Assembly: GCF_007109225.1 (NCBI RefSeq)
Contig: NZ_VJZK01000006.1
Location: 98,250 to 162,249 of the forward strand
From: Flavobacterium sp. GT3R68
GTDB taxonomy: Bacteria > Bacteroidota > Bacteroidia > Flavobacteriales > Flavobacteriaceae
Reading direction: 5' to 3'
DNA: 64,000 nucleotides
The first letter of the stretch is position 1. The number at the start of each line of letters is the position of its first letter. Below the pieces are notes generated by a model. The model did no database searches. It was given only the letters and a program-made list of their open reading frames with translations, and was not told the origin of the DNA. A program made the translations under genes and the position numbers. Positions 35,913 through 44,254 of the stretch are shown piece by piece.

Positions 35913-36353
35913 ATGGCAGCAGTAAATCCTTATTTAACCTTTAACGGCACTTGCGAAGCAGCATTCAATTTTTACAAATCGGTATTCGGCGGGGAATTTC
36001 CATACATAGGGAAATTCAAAGACATGCCACCAATGGATGGCTGTGGCGAAATTTCAGAGGCGGATGGTGAATTAATCATGCACGTTTCCCTTCCTATTAG
36101 CAAAGAAACGATATTAATGGGCAGCGATAGTTCGGAAGCATTCGGACAGGCTACCGTGGCCGGAAATAATTTTTCGATTTCTATCAATGCTGAGAGTAAG
36201 GAAGAAGCTGACAAATTATTCGACGGACTTTCTGAAGGCGGAAAAGTAACAATGCCATTGAATAAAACGTTCTGGGGTGCTTACTTCGGAATGTTTACAG
36301 ATAAATTTGGTATCAACTGGATGGTTAACTTTGATGAAAGTCCTAAATCATAA
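35913..36353 (+). CDS. VOC-superfamily protein (PhnB/YjdN-like)
   Basis: This 146-residue protein has the start NPYLTFNGTCEAAFNFYKSVFGGEF and the closing FWGAYFGMFTDKFGINWMVNFD, typical of the PhnB/YjdN group of vicinal-oxygen-chelate (glyoxalase-like) proteins. Members often bind a metal or bleomycin-like ligands, but many have no known activity. No reaction is assigned. Confidence 0.88.
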   Translation: MAAVNPYLTFNGTCEAAFNFYKSVFGGEFPYIGKFKDMPPMDGCGEISEADGELIMHVSLPISKETILMGSDSSEAFGQATVAGNNFSISINAESKEEADKLFDGLSEGGKVTMPLNKTFWGAYFGMFTDKFGINWMVNFDESPKS

Positions 36354-36366
36354 CACATAAATAATA

Positions 36367-36387
36367 AGCTCCAGATGGGGCTTTTTT
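36367..36387. terminator. Hairpin between the VOC gene and rluD
   Basis: AGCTCC and GGGGCT form a short stem with a G-U pair near 36368-36382, followed by a T run. It can serve the VOC gene and ends at the rluD stop. Confidence 0.6.
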
Positions 36388-37435
36388 AATTCTCTTCTTC
36401 GTCGCTGTGATGCGATTTGGAATAATTACGCCATTTCTCAATACAATCCTGCATATCCTGTGGCAATTCGGTGTCAAAACGCATCATTTCTCCGGTAGTC
36501 GGATGAACGAATCCCAAGGTTTTGGCATGCAAAGCCTGACGCGGCAATATTTTGAAACAATTATCAATAAACTGTTTGTATTTCGTAAATGTGGTTCCCT
36601 TCAAAATCAAATCTCCACCATAACGCGCATCATTGAAAATTGGATGACCAATATGTTTCATGTGGACACGAATCTGGTGTGTTCGTCCTGTCTCCAGAAC
36701 ACAAGATACCAACGTCACATAGCCAAAACGCTCCAATACCTTGTAATGGGTCACGGCTGGTTTTCCAATTTCAGGATCTGCAAAAACCGACATCTGCATG
36801 CGGTCTTTCACGTGTCGGGCGATATTACCCTCAATCGTTCCTTCATCCTCTTTCATCGTTCCCCAAACCAAGGCAACGTATTCCCTTTCCGAAGTTTTTG
36901 CTTCAAATTGCTTCGCCAGATGTGTCATTGCCGCTTCCGTCTTTGCAATTACCAAAAGCCCAGTAGTGTCTTTATCGATACGATGCACCAATCCTGGACG
37001 CTCGCTGCTGTTCTTTGGTAGATTTTCAAAATGGTAAGCCAATGCATTCACCAGAGTTCCGGTGTAATTACCGTGACCTGGATGCACAACTAATCCTGCC
37101 GGTTTGTTGATCAATAAAAGCGCATCATCCTCATAGACAATATCCAACGGAATATTCTCCGGATCGACACGGTTTTCAAATGGCGGATGGCTCAACATAA
37201 TGCGCACCACATCAAAGGGTTTCACTTTATAGTTTGACTTTACCGGAAGGTCATTCACATAAATATCACCTGCGGTTGCCGCATTCTGAATTTTATTTCG
37301 GGTTGCATTTGGAATCAGGTTCATCAAAAATTTGTCGATTCTCAAAAGCAATTGCCCTTTGGGAACATCAAATCTAAAATGCTCAAATAATTCGTCTTCT
37401 ATTTCGTCTACTTCTGTATTCTGATCGTTATTCAT
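36386..37435 (-). CDS. rluD: 23S rRNA pseudouridine synthase RluD family
   Basis: This 349-residue protein has an N-terminal S4 RNA-binding domain (LRIDKFLMNLIPNATRNKIQ) and the RluA/RluD catalytic domain with the active-site Asp in LVHRIDKDTTGLLV. ETGRTHQIRVHMKHIGHPIFND follows. It would modify uridines in helix 69 of 23S rRNA. It starts 8 bases inside the end of the PASTA gene, so the two are coupled, a pairing that I recall from related Bacteroidota. Confidence 0.93.
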   Translation of the reverse strand: MNNDQNTEVDEIEDELFEHFRFDVPKGQLLLRIDKFLMNLIPNATRNKIQNAATAGDIYVNDLPVKSNYKVKPFDVVRIMLSHPPFENRVDPENIPLDIVYEDDALLLINKPAGLVVHPGHGNYTGTLVNALAYHFENLPKNSSERPGLVHRIDKDTTGLLVIAKTEAAMTHLAKQFEAKTSEREYVALVWGTMKEDEGTIEGNIARHVKDRMQMSVFADPEIGKPAVTHYKVLERFGYVTLVSCVLETGRTHQIRVHMKHIGHPIFNDARYGGDLILKGTTFTKYKQFIDNCFKILPRQALHAKTLGFVHPTTGEMMRFDTELPQDMQDCIEKWRNYSKSHHSDEEEN

Positions 37436-38030
37436 TTGGTGTTTCCGTATCTAAACTGTCTAATTCCGCTTCTTCAAAACCCACTTTTCCATCTCCAAGA
37501 ACTAAATCAATTTTGGACGATTTAAAAATCTTATCGCCGGGATTCAATTTTTTTCCATTGCAATGCATCTCCAGCACCATATCCTTCCCTAAGTAAGGCT
37601 TATAGGTGATTTCGCCCAGTTCCAGTCCTAATGCCTTCAATGTTGGCACCGCCTGACGGTATGTTTTCTCTATCAGGTTTGGAATTCTCACCGAGGTAAA
37701 CCCCGAAGAATTGATCTTAATATATATTTTTCTGTTTTTCTTTACTTTCGCGCCCGGCAAAGGATCCTGCTCCACAACACTGTGTTTCGGATAATCCTTG
37801 TTATAATCGACACTGTCCAACAGCACATAGTCCAAATCCAAATCGTCCAGCTTCTCTTCTACCTGATCCTCACTTAGTTTAGCAAGATTCGGGACCGTAA
37901 TTTCATTCCCGTGATCAGTCGTAAAAGTCAACCAATGCATAAACAAATAACCCAAAACAGCAATTATCGAAATCGCAATGAGAACCTGAATGGCAAAAAC
38001 GCGGCTGGTAAGATATTTTCCTAAACTCAT
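37428..38030 (-). CDS. Membrane-anchored PASTA-domain protein
   Basis: The start at 38030 (MSLGKYLTSRVFAIQVLIAI) gives 200 residues; the longer frame uses a TTG start before the promoter element and is rejected. A single membrane segment (about 12-34) is followed by three PASTA-like repeats with VPNLAKLSEDQVEEKLDDLDL, VVEQDPLPGAKVK, VRIPNLIEKTYRQAVPTLKALGL and LNPGDKI. PASTA domains bind peptidoglycan or lipid II fragments in other bacteria. No kinase domain is attached. A cell wall sensing role is inference. Confidence 0.87.
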   Translation of the reverse strand: MSLGKYLTSRVFAIQVLIAISIIAVLGYLFMHWLTFTTDHGNEITVPNLAKLSEDQVEEKLDDLDLDYVLLDSVDYNKDYPKHSVVEQDPLPGAKVKKNRKIYIKINSSGFTSVRIPNLIEKTYRQAVPTLKALGLELGEITYKPYLGKDMVLEMHCNGKKLNPGDKIFKSSKIDLVLGDGKVGFEEAELDSLDTETPNE

Positions 38031-38047
38031 ATAAATTTTATTTAGCG

Positions 38048-38055
38048 CAAAGATA
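38048..38055 (-). promoter_or_regulatory. -7 promoter element of the PASTA-rluD unit
   Basis: On the minus strand this is TATCTTTG, fitting TAnnTTTG, 18 bases before the start at 38030. Confidence 0.5.
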
Positions 38056-38120
38056 TAAATACTAAAGGTTTTTCCTTTCAACAAAAAATGATATTTTTGT
38101 GTAGCTAAAATTTTATTTGA

Positions 38121-38189
38121 AGCTATTCCCGCTATTCGCTATATCCACGTAAAAAAACGTGGGATGCCGCTGTTATCGGGGCTAAAAAA
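38121..38189. repeat. Dispersed hairpin repeat, copy B (before ddl)
   Basis: The stem is ATCCACGT (38143-38150) with ACGTGGGAT (38157-38165), leaving one unpaired G, as in the other copies. The flanks CCCGCTATTCGCTAT and GCCGCTGTTATCGGGGCTA align with copies A and C. It lies between the divergent PASTA and ddl genes. Confidence 0.75.
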
Positions 38190-38226
38190 GCAGTAACAAC
38201 TACCTATTCAGAATTAAAACACAGCA

Positions 38227-39201
38227 ATGAAAAATATAGCGATCATCATGGGAGGGTTTTCCAGCGAATTTGAAATTTCGTTAATCAGTGGAAACGTCGT
38301 TCACCAATATCTTGATAAAACCAAATACAACGGATTCCGAATCCATATCTTCAAAGAAAAGTGGGTCTATGTTGGCACTGATAACGCTGAATTCCCAGTC
38401 GACAAAAATGATTTTTCTGTAACTGTTGACGGTAAAAAAATCAAATTTGATGTTGTTTTCAATGCCATCCATGGAACACCGGGCGAAGACGGACTGATGC
38501 AGGCCTATTTCGAATTAATCGGCATGCCACAAACTTCGTGCGATTATTATCAGGCAGCTTTAACGTTCAACAAACGGGATTTATTGTCGGTCCTGAAACC
38601 ATACGGCATAAAAACAGCCACTTCTTATTATCTGAATCAAGGAGATAGTATCAATACGGACGAAATTGTAAAAAAAGTAGGCCTGCCTTGTTTTGTAAAA
38701 CCCAACAGAGCGGGTTCCAGTTTTGGAATCTCCAAAGTGAAAACCGCGGCCGAATTGCCAATTGCCATTGAGACCGCCTACAAAGAAGACAATGAAATCA
38801 TTATTGAAAGCTTTCTGGACGGTACCGAAGTTTCGGTCGGCGTCATCAATTACAAAGGAATTGTAACCGTTTTGCCAATAACCGAGATTGTTTCCGAAAA
38901 TGATTTCTTTGATTATGAGGCCAAATATTTAGGAAAATCAGAGGAAATCACTCCTGCCCGAATTTCTCCTGAAATGACTGAAAAAGTGGGCGCCATCGCC
39001 AAGAAAACGTACGAAGTATTGAAAATGAAAGGTTTCTCCAGAAGCGAGTTCATCCTTGTTAATGATGAACCATATATGCTCGAAATGAACACCATTCCCG
39101 GATTAACCACCGAAAGCCTGATTCCCCAGCAAGCCAATGCCGCCGGTATTTCATTAGAAGAGTTATTTACCAATGCTATCGAATTGGCTTTGCCTAATTA
39201 G
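38227..39201 (+). CDS. ddl: D-alanine--D-alanine ligase
   Basis: This 324-residue ATP-grasp enzyme joins two D-alanines for peptidoglycan. It begins MKNIAIIMGGFSSEFEISLISG and has HGTPGEDG, the ATP-grasp segment CFVKPNRAGSSFGISKVK, and MLEMNTIPGLTTESLIPQQA, which binds magnesium and closes the active site. coaD follows 65 bases later. Confidence 0.95.
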   Translation: MKNIAIIMGGFSSEFEISLISGNVVHQYLDKTKYNGFRIHIFKEKWVYVGTDNAEFPVDKNDFSVTVDGKKIKFDVVFNAIHGTPGEDGLMQAYFELIGMPQTSCDYYQAALTFNKRDLLSVLKPYGIKTATSYYLNQGDSINTDEIVKKVGLPCFVKPNRAGSSFGISKVKTAAELPIAIETAYKEDNEIIIESFLDGTEVSVGVINYKGIVTVLPITEIVSENDFFDYEAKYLGKSEEITPARISPEMTEKVGAIAKKTYEVLKMKGFSRSEFILVNDEPYMLEMNTIPGLTTESLIPQQANAAGISLEELFTNAIELALPN

Positions 39202-39214
39202 GTATTATTTTGGT

Positions 39215-39222
39215 TAACTTTG
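39215..39222 (+). promoter_or_regulatory. -7 promoter element of coaD
   Basis: TAACTTTG fits TAnnTTTG, 45 bases before the coaD start. Confidence 0.45.
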
Positions 39223-39266
39223 TTAGGCAATAAAATCCGTATTTATGGCGGATCCATTTTTATATC

Positions 39267-39722
39267 ATGAGAAAAGCAGTATTCCCAGGGTCATTTGACC
39301 CCATCACTTTAGGACATTTCGATATCATCAAAAGAAGCATTCGGTTGTTTGATGAAATCGTTATTGCCATTGGCGTCAATGCCGAAAAAAAATACATGTT
39401 TTCATTGGAGGACCGCAAAAGATTCATCGAGGAAACATTCAAAGACGAACCATCTGTCTCCGTCATCACATATGAAGGCCTGACCATTGATTTGTGCAAC
39501 AAACTAAAAGCGGCTTTTATCCTCAGAGGTTTGCGTAATCCCGCCGATTTCGAATTTGAAAAAGCCATTGCCCATACCAACCGAAAATTATCCGGAATCG
39601 AAACCGTTTTCCTGTTAACTGCTGCCGATACGTCATATATCAGTTCCAGTATAGTACGCGACGTTATCAGGAATGGCGGCGAATATGAAATGCTGGTTCC
39701 AAAAGCGGTTCGTATTAAATAA
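39267..39722 (+). CDS. coaD: Phosphopantetheine adenylyltransferase
   Basis: This 151-residue nucleotidyltransferase makes dephospho-CoA in coenzyme A synthesis. It has the typical start KAVFPGSFDPITLGHFDII with the HxGH-like TLGH, then FILRGLRNPADFEFEKAIAHTNRKL and the closing YISSSIVRDVIRNGGEYEMLVPKAV. The length is normal. Confidence 0.95.
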   Translation: MRKAVFPGSFDPITLGHFDIIKRSIRLFDEIVIAIGVNAEKKYMFSLEDRKRFIEETFKDEPSVSVITYEGLTIDLCNKLKAAFILRGLRNPADFEFEKAIAHTNRKLSGIETVFLLTAADTSYISSSIVRDVIRNGGEYEMLVPKAVRIK

Positions 39723-39765
39723 TAAGCAAAACCGTATTTCGCAAAATAAAACAGACACTATTATA

Positions 39766-40344
39766 ATGAGTATAGAAAGAGAATTGAATAAACGCAGTGC
39801 TTCCAAATGTGAGTTATGCGCTACAACCGAAAACCTAAGAGTTTATCAGTTATTGCCAACAAAAAAAGGCGGATTGGAGGAAAGTATCCTGGCTTGTGAA
39901 ACTTGTATTGACCAAATTGAAAATCCGGATAAAGTAGATTTAAACCATTGGAGATGTCTTAACGACAGCATGTGGAGTGAACATACTGCTGTACAAGTGG
40001 TAGCCTGGAGAATGTTAAGCCGTCTTCGCGCAGCTGGCTGGCCGCAGGAATTATTGGATCAGATGTATCTGGATGAAGATACCTTAGCATGGGCACAAGC
40101 AACCGGAGAAGGTGAAGAAGATGAAAATAAAGTCATCCACCGCGACAGTAACGGTGTAATTCTGGAAACTGGTGATTCGGTAGTTTTAATCAAGGATTTG
40201 AAAGTCAAAGGTTCCAGTATGGTAGCCAAGCAAGGTACTGCCGTTCGTAATATCCGTCTGGATCATGAAAATGCCGAATACATCGAAGGTAGAGTCGATG
40301 GCCAGACAATTGTCATCATTACGCAATACGTTAAGAAAATATAA
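39766..40344 (+). CDS. PhnA/YjdM-like zinc-ribbon protein
   Basis: The start at 39766 (MSIERELNKRSASKCELC) gives 192 residues; the longer frame begins inside coaD. A zinc ribbon (CELC and CETC, about 15-45) is followed by a central alpha-helical domain with HWRCLNDSMWSEHTAVQVVAWRMLSRL, then a C-terminal PhnA domain with VIHRDSNGVILETGDSVVLIKDLKVKGSSMVAKQGTAVRNI. The historic phosphonate name does not establish a function. Confidence 0.87.
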   Translation: MSIERELNKRSASKCELCATTENLRVYQLLPTKKGGLEESILACETCIDQIENPDKVDLNHWRCLNDSMWSEHTAVQVVAWRMLSRLRAAGWPQELLDQMYLDEDTLAWAQATGEGEEDENKVIHRDSNGVILETGDSVVLIKDLKVKGSSMVAKQGTAVRNIRLDHENAEYIEGRVDGQTIVIITQYVKKI

Positions 40345-40360
40345 ATTTCAGTTTTATTAG

Positions 40361-40399
40361 AAAAAGGCTGTCAATCCAATTGGAACTGACAGCCTTTTT
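40361..40399. terminator. Bidirectional terminator
   Basis: AAAAAGGCTGTCA (40361-40373) pairs perfectly with TGACAGCCTTTTT (40387-40399), between two convergent genes. Confidence 0.85.
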
Positions 40400-40419
40400 T
40401 GTATCCATTTCAGAATAGT

Positions 40420-41766
40420 TTACTCTTCTTCTTTCTTGATGACTTTTCGGGCCACTTCAATTTTAAACTTCTTGCCTTTCATTTTTTCGTCCTTGATCGC
40501 ATGAAGCAGGTCTTTTACTTTATTGAATTTCACTGCCGCAAAAGAAATGAAATCTTTTACTTCAATCAACCCCAAATCCCCTTTTTCCAATTTTCCTTTT
40601 TGTGAAAAGAAACCAACGATGTCAATTTTGTTCAGCTTGTTTTTCTTACCGCCACTGATATAAATCGTTTGGAATTCAGGAGGTTTCGGTAATGAAGTTG
40701 CGTTATCGACTTTCAGGGCTGTCATTCCGTAGTCGATATAATCCATTTTTTTCTCACTTTCATGAGCAATGATATAGGCCGTTCCGGAAGCTAACATACG
40801 AGCGGTTCTTCCGTTTCTATGGGTAAATTCGTCTTCTTTCGATGGCAGGTGATAATGGATAACGTGTTTCATTTCCGGGATATCCAAACCACGGGCAGCC
40901 AAATCGGTGGTAATTAAATAGCTCACGCTTCCATTTCTGAATTGGATTAGTGCGCGTTCTCTTTCATCCTGATCCATTCCACCGTGATAATACGTGGAAT
41001 AAATTCCTCTTTCATTCAGCGTGTCACTGATACGTTCAGCTGCATCACGATGATTACAGAAAATCAAAGCCGATTGCGATTTTAACGAACAAATAAGATT
41101 GAATAAGCTTCCGATTTTATCTTTCTCTTTCGAAACCACCATTTTCATCGTAAGGTTGCTTCGTTCTTCTTCTTCCGGAATAAAATCCAAAATGGTCGGA
41201 TTGATAACTCTGGTATATTTTGGAATTTCAATATCAGAAGTGGCCGAAACCAAAACCCTTTTATTCAGCTTGGTCAATTTCCCAATGATGAACGACATCT
41301 GCTCATGAAAACCCAATTGCAGGGATTTGTCAAATTCATCCAAAATTAACGTTTCGATTTTGTCCAGACGGAAAGTTCCCCTGTCAATATGATCGGCAAT
41401 ACGTCCCGGAGTTCCAATTAAAACCGCAGGCGGATTGCTTAAATTTTTGATTTCAGTATCGATCGAATGTCCGCCATAACAAACATTCACTTTATAATCC
41501 GTACCCATTTTTTTCCAAACCTGCTCAATCTGCAATCCCAATTCTCTTGAAGGAACCAAAATTAAACACTGTACAGAGAGTATTTCCGGTTTCAGCATTT
41601 CAAAAATCGGTAGTAAAAATGCCAATGTTTTTCCGGAACCTGTCGGTGATAGCAAAAGGATATTATTATCGCTCAGAATGGTTTCCTGAGCTGCAACCTG
41701 CATTTCGTTTAGGCTGTCAATTCCTAAATTTAAAAGTATATTGTTCGAATGATGTTTATTTTTCAT
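40420..41766 (-). CDS. DEAD-box RNA helicase with a DEFD motif and DbpA-like C-terminal domain
   Basis: This 448-residue helicase has a Q motif, Walker A SPTGSGKT (about 40-47), PSRELGLQI, GTPGRI, motif III SAT, ITTDLAARGLDIP and the arginine finger region HRNGRTAR. Motif II reads D143-E-F-D146 instead of DEAD; the Asp and Glu that act in ATP hydrolysis remain. The C-terminal about 75 residues resemble the DbpA RNA-binding domain (KIDIVGFFSQKGKLEKGDLGLIEVKDFISFAAV). It would help ribosome assembly or RNA folding. It is monocistronic with a nearly leaderless promoter. Confidence 0.92.
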   Translation of the reverse strand: MKNKHHSNNILLNLGIDSLNEMQVAAQETILSDNNILLLSPTGSGKTLAFLLPIFEMLKPEILSVQCLILVPSRELGLQIEQVWKKMGTDYKVNVCYGGHSIDTEIKNLSNPPAVLIGTPGRIADHIDRGTFRLDKIETLILDEFDKSLQLGFHEQMSFIIGKLTKLNKRVLVSATSDIEIPKYTRVINPTILDFIPEEEERSNLTMKMVVSKEKDKIGSLFNLICSLKSQSALIFCNHRDAAERISDTLNERGIYSTYYHGGMDQDERERALIQFRNGSVSYLITTDLAARGLDIPEMKHVIHYHLPSKEDEFTHRNGRTARMLASGTAYIIAHESEKKMDYIDYGMTALKVDNATSLPKPPEFQTIYISGGKKNKLNKIDIVGFFSQKGKLEKGDLGLIEVKDFISFAAVKFNKVKDLLHAIKDEKMKGKKFKIEVARKVIKKEEE

Positions 41767-41770
41767 GGCG

Positions 41771-41778
41771 CAAAGGTA
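41771..41778 (-). promoter_or_regulatory. -7 promoter element of the helicase gene
   Basis: On the minus strand this is TACCTTTG, an exact TAnnTTTG, only 4 bases before the ATG. The transcript would have almost no leader. Confidence 0.5.
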
Positions 41779-41871
41779 GAATCAATTATGAAATATAAGT
41801 AAGGAATTGGCAGTTTTGTAACAAATCTCATTTTATCAGAACCAGAAAACGAAAACAATTACGAAAATAAT

Positions 41872-41879
41872 TACATTTG
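41872..41879 (+). promoter_or_regulatory. -7 promoter element of the M14 peptidase gene
   Basis: TACATTTG fits TAnnTTTG, 24 bases before the ATG at 41904. It overlaps the TTG of the longer open frame, so that start is rejected. Confidence 0.55.
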
Positions 41880-41903
41880 ATTTCCTTTTATAAAAACCTA
41901 TAT

Positions 41904-43634
41904 ATGAGATTTTTCACTATTCCATTTTTACTGTTAACTTTTTCAATGGTGGCACAAAAAAGCAACAAATACGATACTTTTTTTGAGAAAGGAAACGGAA
42001 ACCAATCGGCATCTTATCAGGAAACTATTAACTATTATACGCTTTTGGCGAAAGATTTCCCAACTATTAAAATGCAGGAAATGGGATTGACCGATAGCGG
42101 AAAACCGCTTCATATGATTATCTTCAATCCGGAAAAACGATTTGATTTCACAAAAATCAATACTTCTAAAGCAGTAATCCTTATCAATAATGGAATTCAC
42201 GCAGGAGAACCCGACGGAATCGATGCCACAATGCTATTGTTTCGGGATTTGGCGTTAGGTAAAATTAAGGCACCGAAAAATACCGTTTTGGTAACAGTCC
42301 CTATTTATAATATCGGCGGTGCATTGAACCGGAATTCGACTACAAGAGTAAATCAGGATGGCCCTGAAGAATATGGTTTCCGGGGCAATGCCAGAAACTA
42401 CGATCTGAACCGTGATTTTATCAAATCGGATGCCAGAAACACCAAAAGCTTAGTGGAGATTTTCCATGTAACGAATGCCGATGTTTTTATGGATAATCAT
42501 GTGAGCAATGGCGCGGATTATCAATACAAGCTGACGTATATTATGACGCAGCACAATAAATTGGGCCCGGATTTAGGGAATTACCTGAAGAATGAAATGA
42601 TGCCGGTCTTGGTCAAGGATTTATATAAAAAGAATATGGATGCCACACCGTATGTAAATGTCTGGAATGGCACACCGGATCAGGGATTTGCGCAGTTTTT
42701 TGAAAGTCCGCGCTATGCTACCGGTTATACATCATTATTCAATACTATTGGTTTTGTTGTCGAAACGCACATGCTTAAAAAATATGCAGATCGTGTGAAG
42801 GCAACTTATGAATTCATGGTCAGCACCATTGATTTCACTGATAAAAATTTCCTTGCCATTAAAGCAATGCGCCTAAAAAACGAGCAGCATTATCTGCCAA
42901 AAAAATCATATCCGATACAGTGGGAAATCGACAGTTCGAAAGTCACAACGATTCCGTTTTTAGGATATGAAGGAAGTTACAAAAAAAGTGAGGTTACGAC
43001 CGGAGACCGTTTGTTTTATGATCGCAAAAAACCGTTCAAAAAAGATATTCCATATTACAAGGAATACAAATCGGTGAAAGAAGTAATTATCCCGAATGCA
43101 TACATCATTCCGCAGGGATTTTGGAATGTTATCGATTTACTGAAAAGCAACCACATCACATACACGCAGCTTCAGAACGACACGATTATTGAAGTTGAAA
43201 GTTACAGGATAGCCGAATATAAAACTGCGACAAATGCGTACGAAGGACATTATCCGCATCGCAATACAAAGGTTGCTTTCAGCAAAATTAAAGTGGCTTT
43301 CGCCAAAGGAGACTATGTTTTTCCGACGGCACAAAAAGGAGTCAAATATTTATTGGAAACCCTTGAACCGGAAGCCTTAGACAGCTTTTTTAACTGGAAT
43401 TTCTTTGATACCATTTTACAGCAAAAAGAAGGGTATTCGGAGTATGTTTTTGAAGATTTGGGGGCCCAGCTTTTAAGGGAAAACCCAAAATTGAAGGCCG
43501 AATTGGAACAGAAGAAAAGCTCGGATAGTGACTTTGCCAAAAACCCCAATACGCAATTGAACTGGGTTTATATGCATTCGATTTATTACGAGAAAGCGCA
43601 TTTACAGTATCCGGTGTACCGTTGGATCAAATAA
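41904..43634 (+). CDS. Secreted M14-family metallopeptidase (zinc carboxypeptidase)
   Basis: The start at 41904 gives 576 residues with a signal peptide (about 1-17, ending SMVAQ). The zinc ligands His99 and Glu102 lie in NNGIHAGEPDG and the third His lies in MDNHVSNGADYQY. The catalytic Glu is probably in FVVETHMLK. It has no type IX sorting domain and no membrane anchor, so it is probably periplasmic. The substrate, perhaps peptides or cell wall peptides, is unknown. Its stop overlaps the hairpin it shares with the convergent Nudix gene. Confidence 0.88.
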   Translation: MRFFTIPFLLLTFSMVAQKSNKYDTFFEKGNGNQSASYQETINYYTLLAKDFPTIKMQEMGLTDSGKPLHMIIFNPEKRFDFTKINTSKAVILINNGIHAGEPDGIDATMLLFRDLALGKIKAPKNTVLVTVPIYNIGGALNRNSTTRVNQDGPEEYGFRGNARNYDLNRDFIKSDARNTKSLVEIFHVTNADVFMDNHVSNGADYQYKLTYIMTQHNKLGPDLGNYLKNEMMPVLVKDLYKKNMDATPYVNVWNGTPDQGFAQFFESPRYATGYTSLFNTIGFVVETHMLKKYADRVKATYEFMVSTIDFTDKNFLAIKAMRLKNEQHYLPKKSYPIQWEIDSSKVTTIPFLGYEGSYKKSEVTTGDRLFYDRKKPFKKDIPYYKEYKSVKEVIIPNAYIIPQGFWNVIDLLKSNHITYTQLQNDTIIEVESYRIAEYKTATNAYEGHYPHRNTKVAFSKIKVAFAKGDYVFPTAQKGVKYLLETLEPEALDSFFNWNFFDTILQQKEGYSEYVFEDLGAQLLRENPKLKAELEQKKSSDSDFAKNPNTQLNWVYMHSIYYEKAHLQYPVYRWIK

Positions 43635-43663
43635 GAAAAGCTCCTTATTGAAGGAGCTTTTCT
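43634..43663. terminator. Shared bidirectional terminator embedding both stop codons
   Basis: A perfect 13-bp stem (43634-43646 with 43651-43663) has an ATTG loop. The M14 stop (43632-43634) touches its edge and the Nudix stop (43645-43647) lies at its apex. Confidence 0.85.
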
Positions 43664-44247
43664 GTTTCAAATAATAACTTTATATTTTCATAAGAATTTT
43701 GCAAAGCTTCCTGAATCTGTGCGGGATTTTTCCATTCCACTTTTTCAATTCCTTCATCGGCCTGGCCAAGGGGAGTTCCTTCAAAATCGGTTTCCATTTC
43801 GAACCAATGAACTATCTTTAATTTATAGACCCCATTGCGTTTAAATACGTGGTAGGTTTTCTGCAGTTTCCTTTTAATTCTCAAACCCGTTACCCCAGTT
43901 TCTTCTTCCACTTCCCGGATTGCGGTATTCTCAATTTCTTCTTTTTTCTCGATTCCGCCTTTAGGCAAATCCCATTTTCCGTTCCTGAAAATAAACAAAA
44001 CTTCGCCTTTCTTGTTATACACCAACCCTCCGCCGGCTTTATTGACGGGAATTTTAGCTTTCAGAGTCTTCATAATTTCCTTTTCATCCGGATGAAAGAG
44101 ATAGGCTTTCTGAATTTTATTTCGAAACATTTTGACAATAAGATGCTTAATATCAACACTATCCAGCAAGAAAAATTGGAAATCTGTCTCTTTGAAGATT
44201 TCATTTGTCAAAAAAAGTGGTTTATCGTTCACAAAAACTTTATACAT
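43645..44247 (-). CDS. Nudix hydrolase
   Basis: The start at 44247 (MYKVFVND) gives 200 residues; the longer frame covers the pyrE start. The Nudix box is complete: GGIEKKEEIENTAIREVEEETGV, with the metal-binding REVEEET. An N-terminal part of about 65 residues precedes it (YKVFVNDKPLFLTNE). Nudix enzymes cleave nucleoside diphosphates linked to another group; the substrate cannot be read. It is divergent from pyrE with a gap of only 7 bases. Confidence 0.9.
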   Translation of the reverse strand: MYKVFVNDKPLFLTNEIFKETDFQFFLLDSVDIKHLIVKMFRNKIQKAYLFHPDEKEIMKTLKAKIPVNKAGGGLVYNKKGEVLFIFRNGKWDLPKGGIEKKEEIENTAIREVEEETGVTGLRIKRKLQKTYHVFKRNGVYKLKIVHWFEMETDFEGTPLGQADEGIEKVEWKNPAQIQEALQNSYENIKLLFETEKLLQ

Positions 44248-44250
44248 TTG
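44243..44250 (+). promoter_or_regulatory. -7 promoter element of pyrE
   Basis: TACATTTG fits TAnnTTTG, 4 bases before the pyrE ATG. It overlaps the Nudix start codon (44245-44247), so pyrE would be nearly leaderless. Confidence 0.5.
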
Positions 44251-44254
44251 TAAT

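Noticed and set aside
36407..37021. 204-codon open frame antisense to rluD
   Set aside because: It lies entirely inside rluD, which has clear domains and motifs, and its translation shows no family pattern.
44132..44254. N-terminal extension of PyrE by 41 residues
   Set aside because: It is antisense to the Nudix gene and lies before the pyrE promoter element; family proteins begin near 44255.
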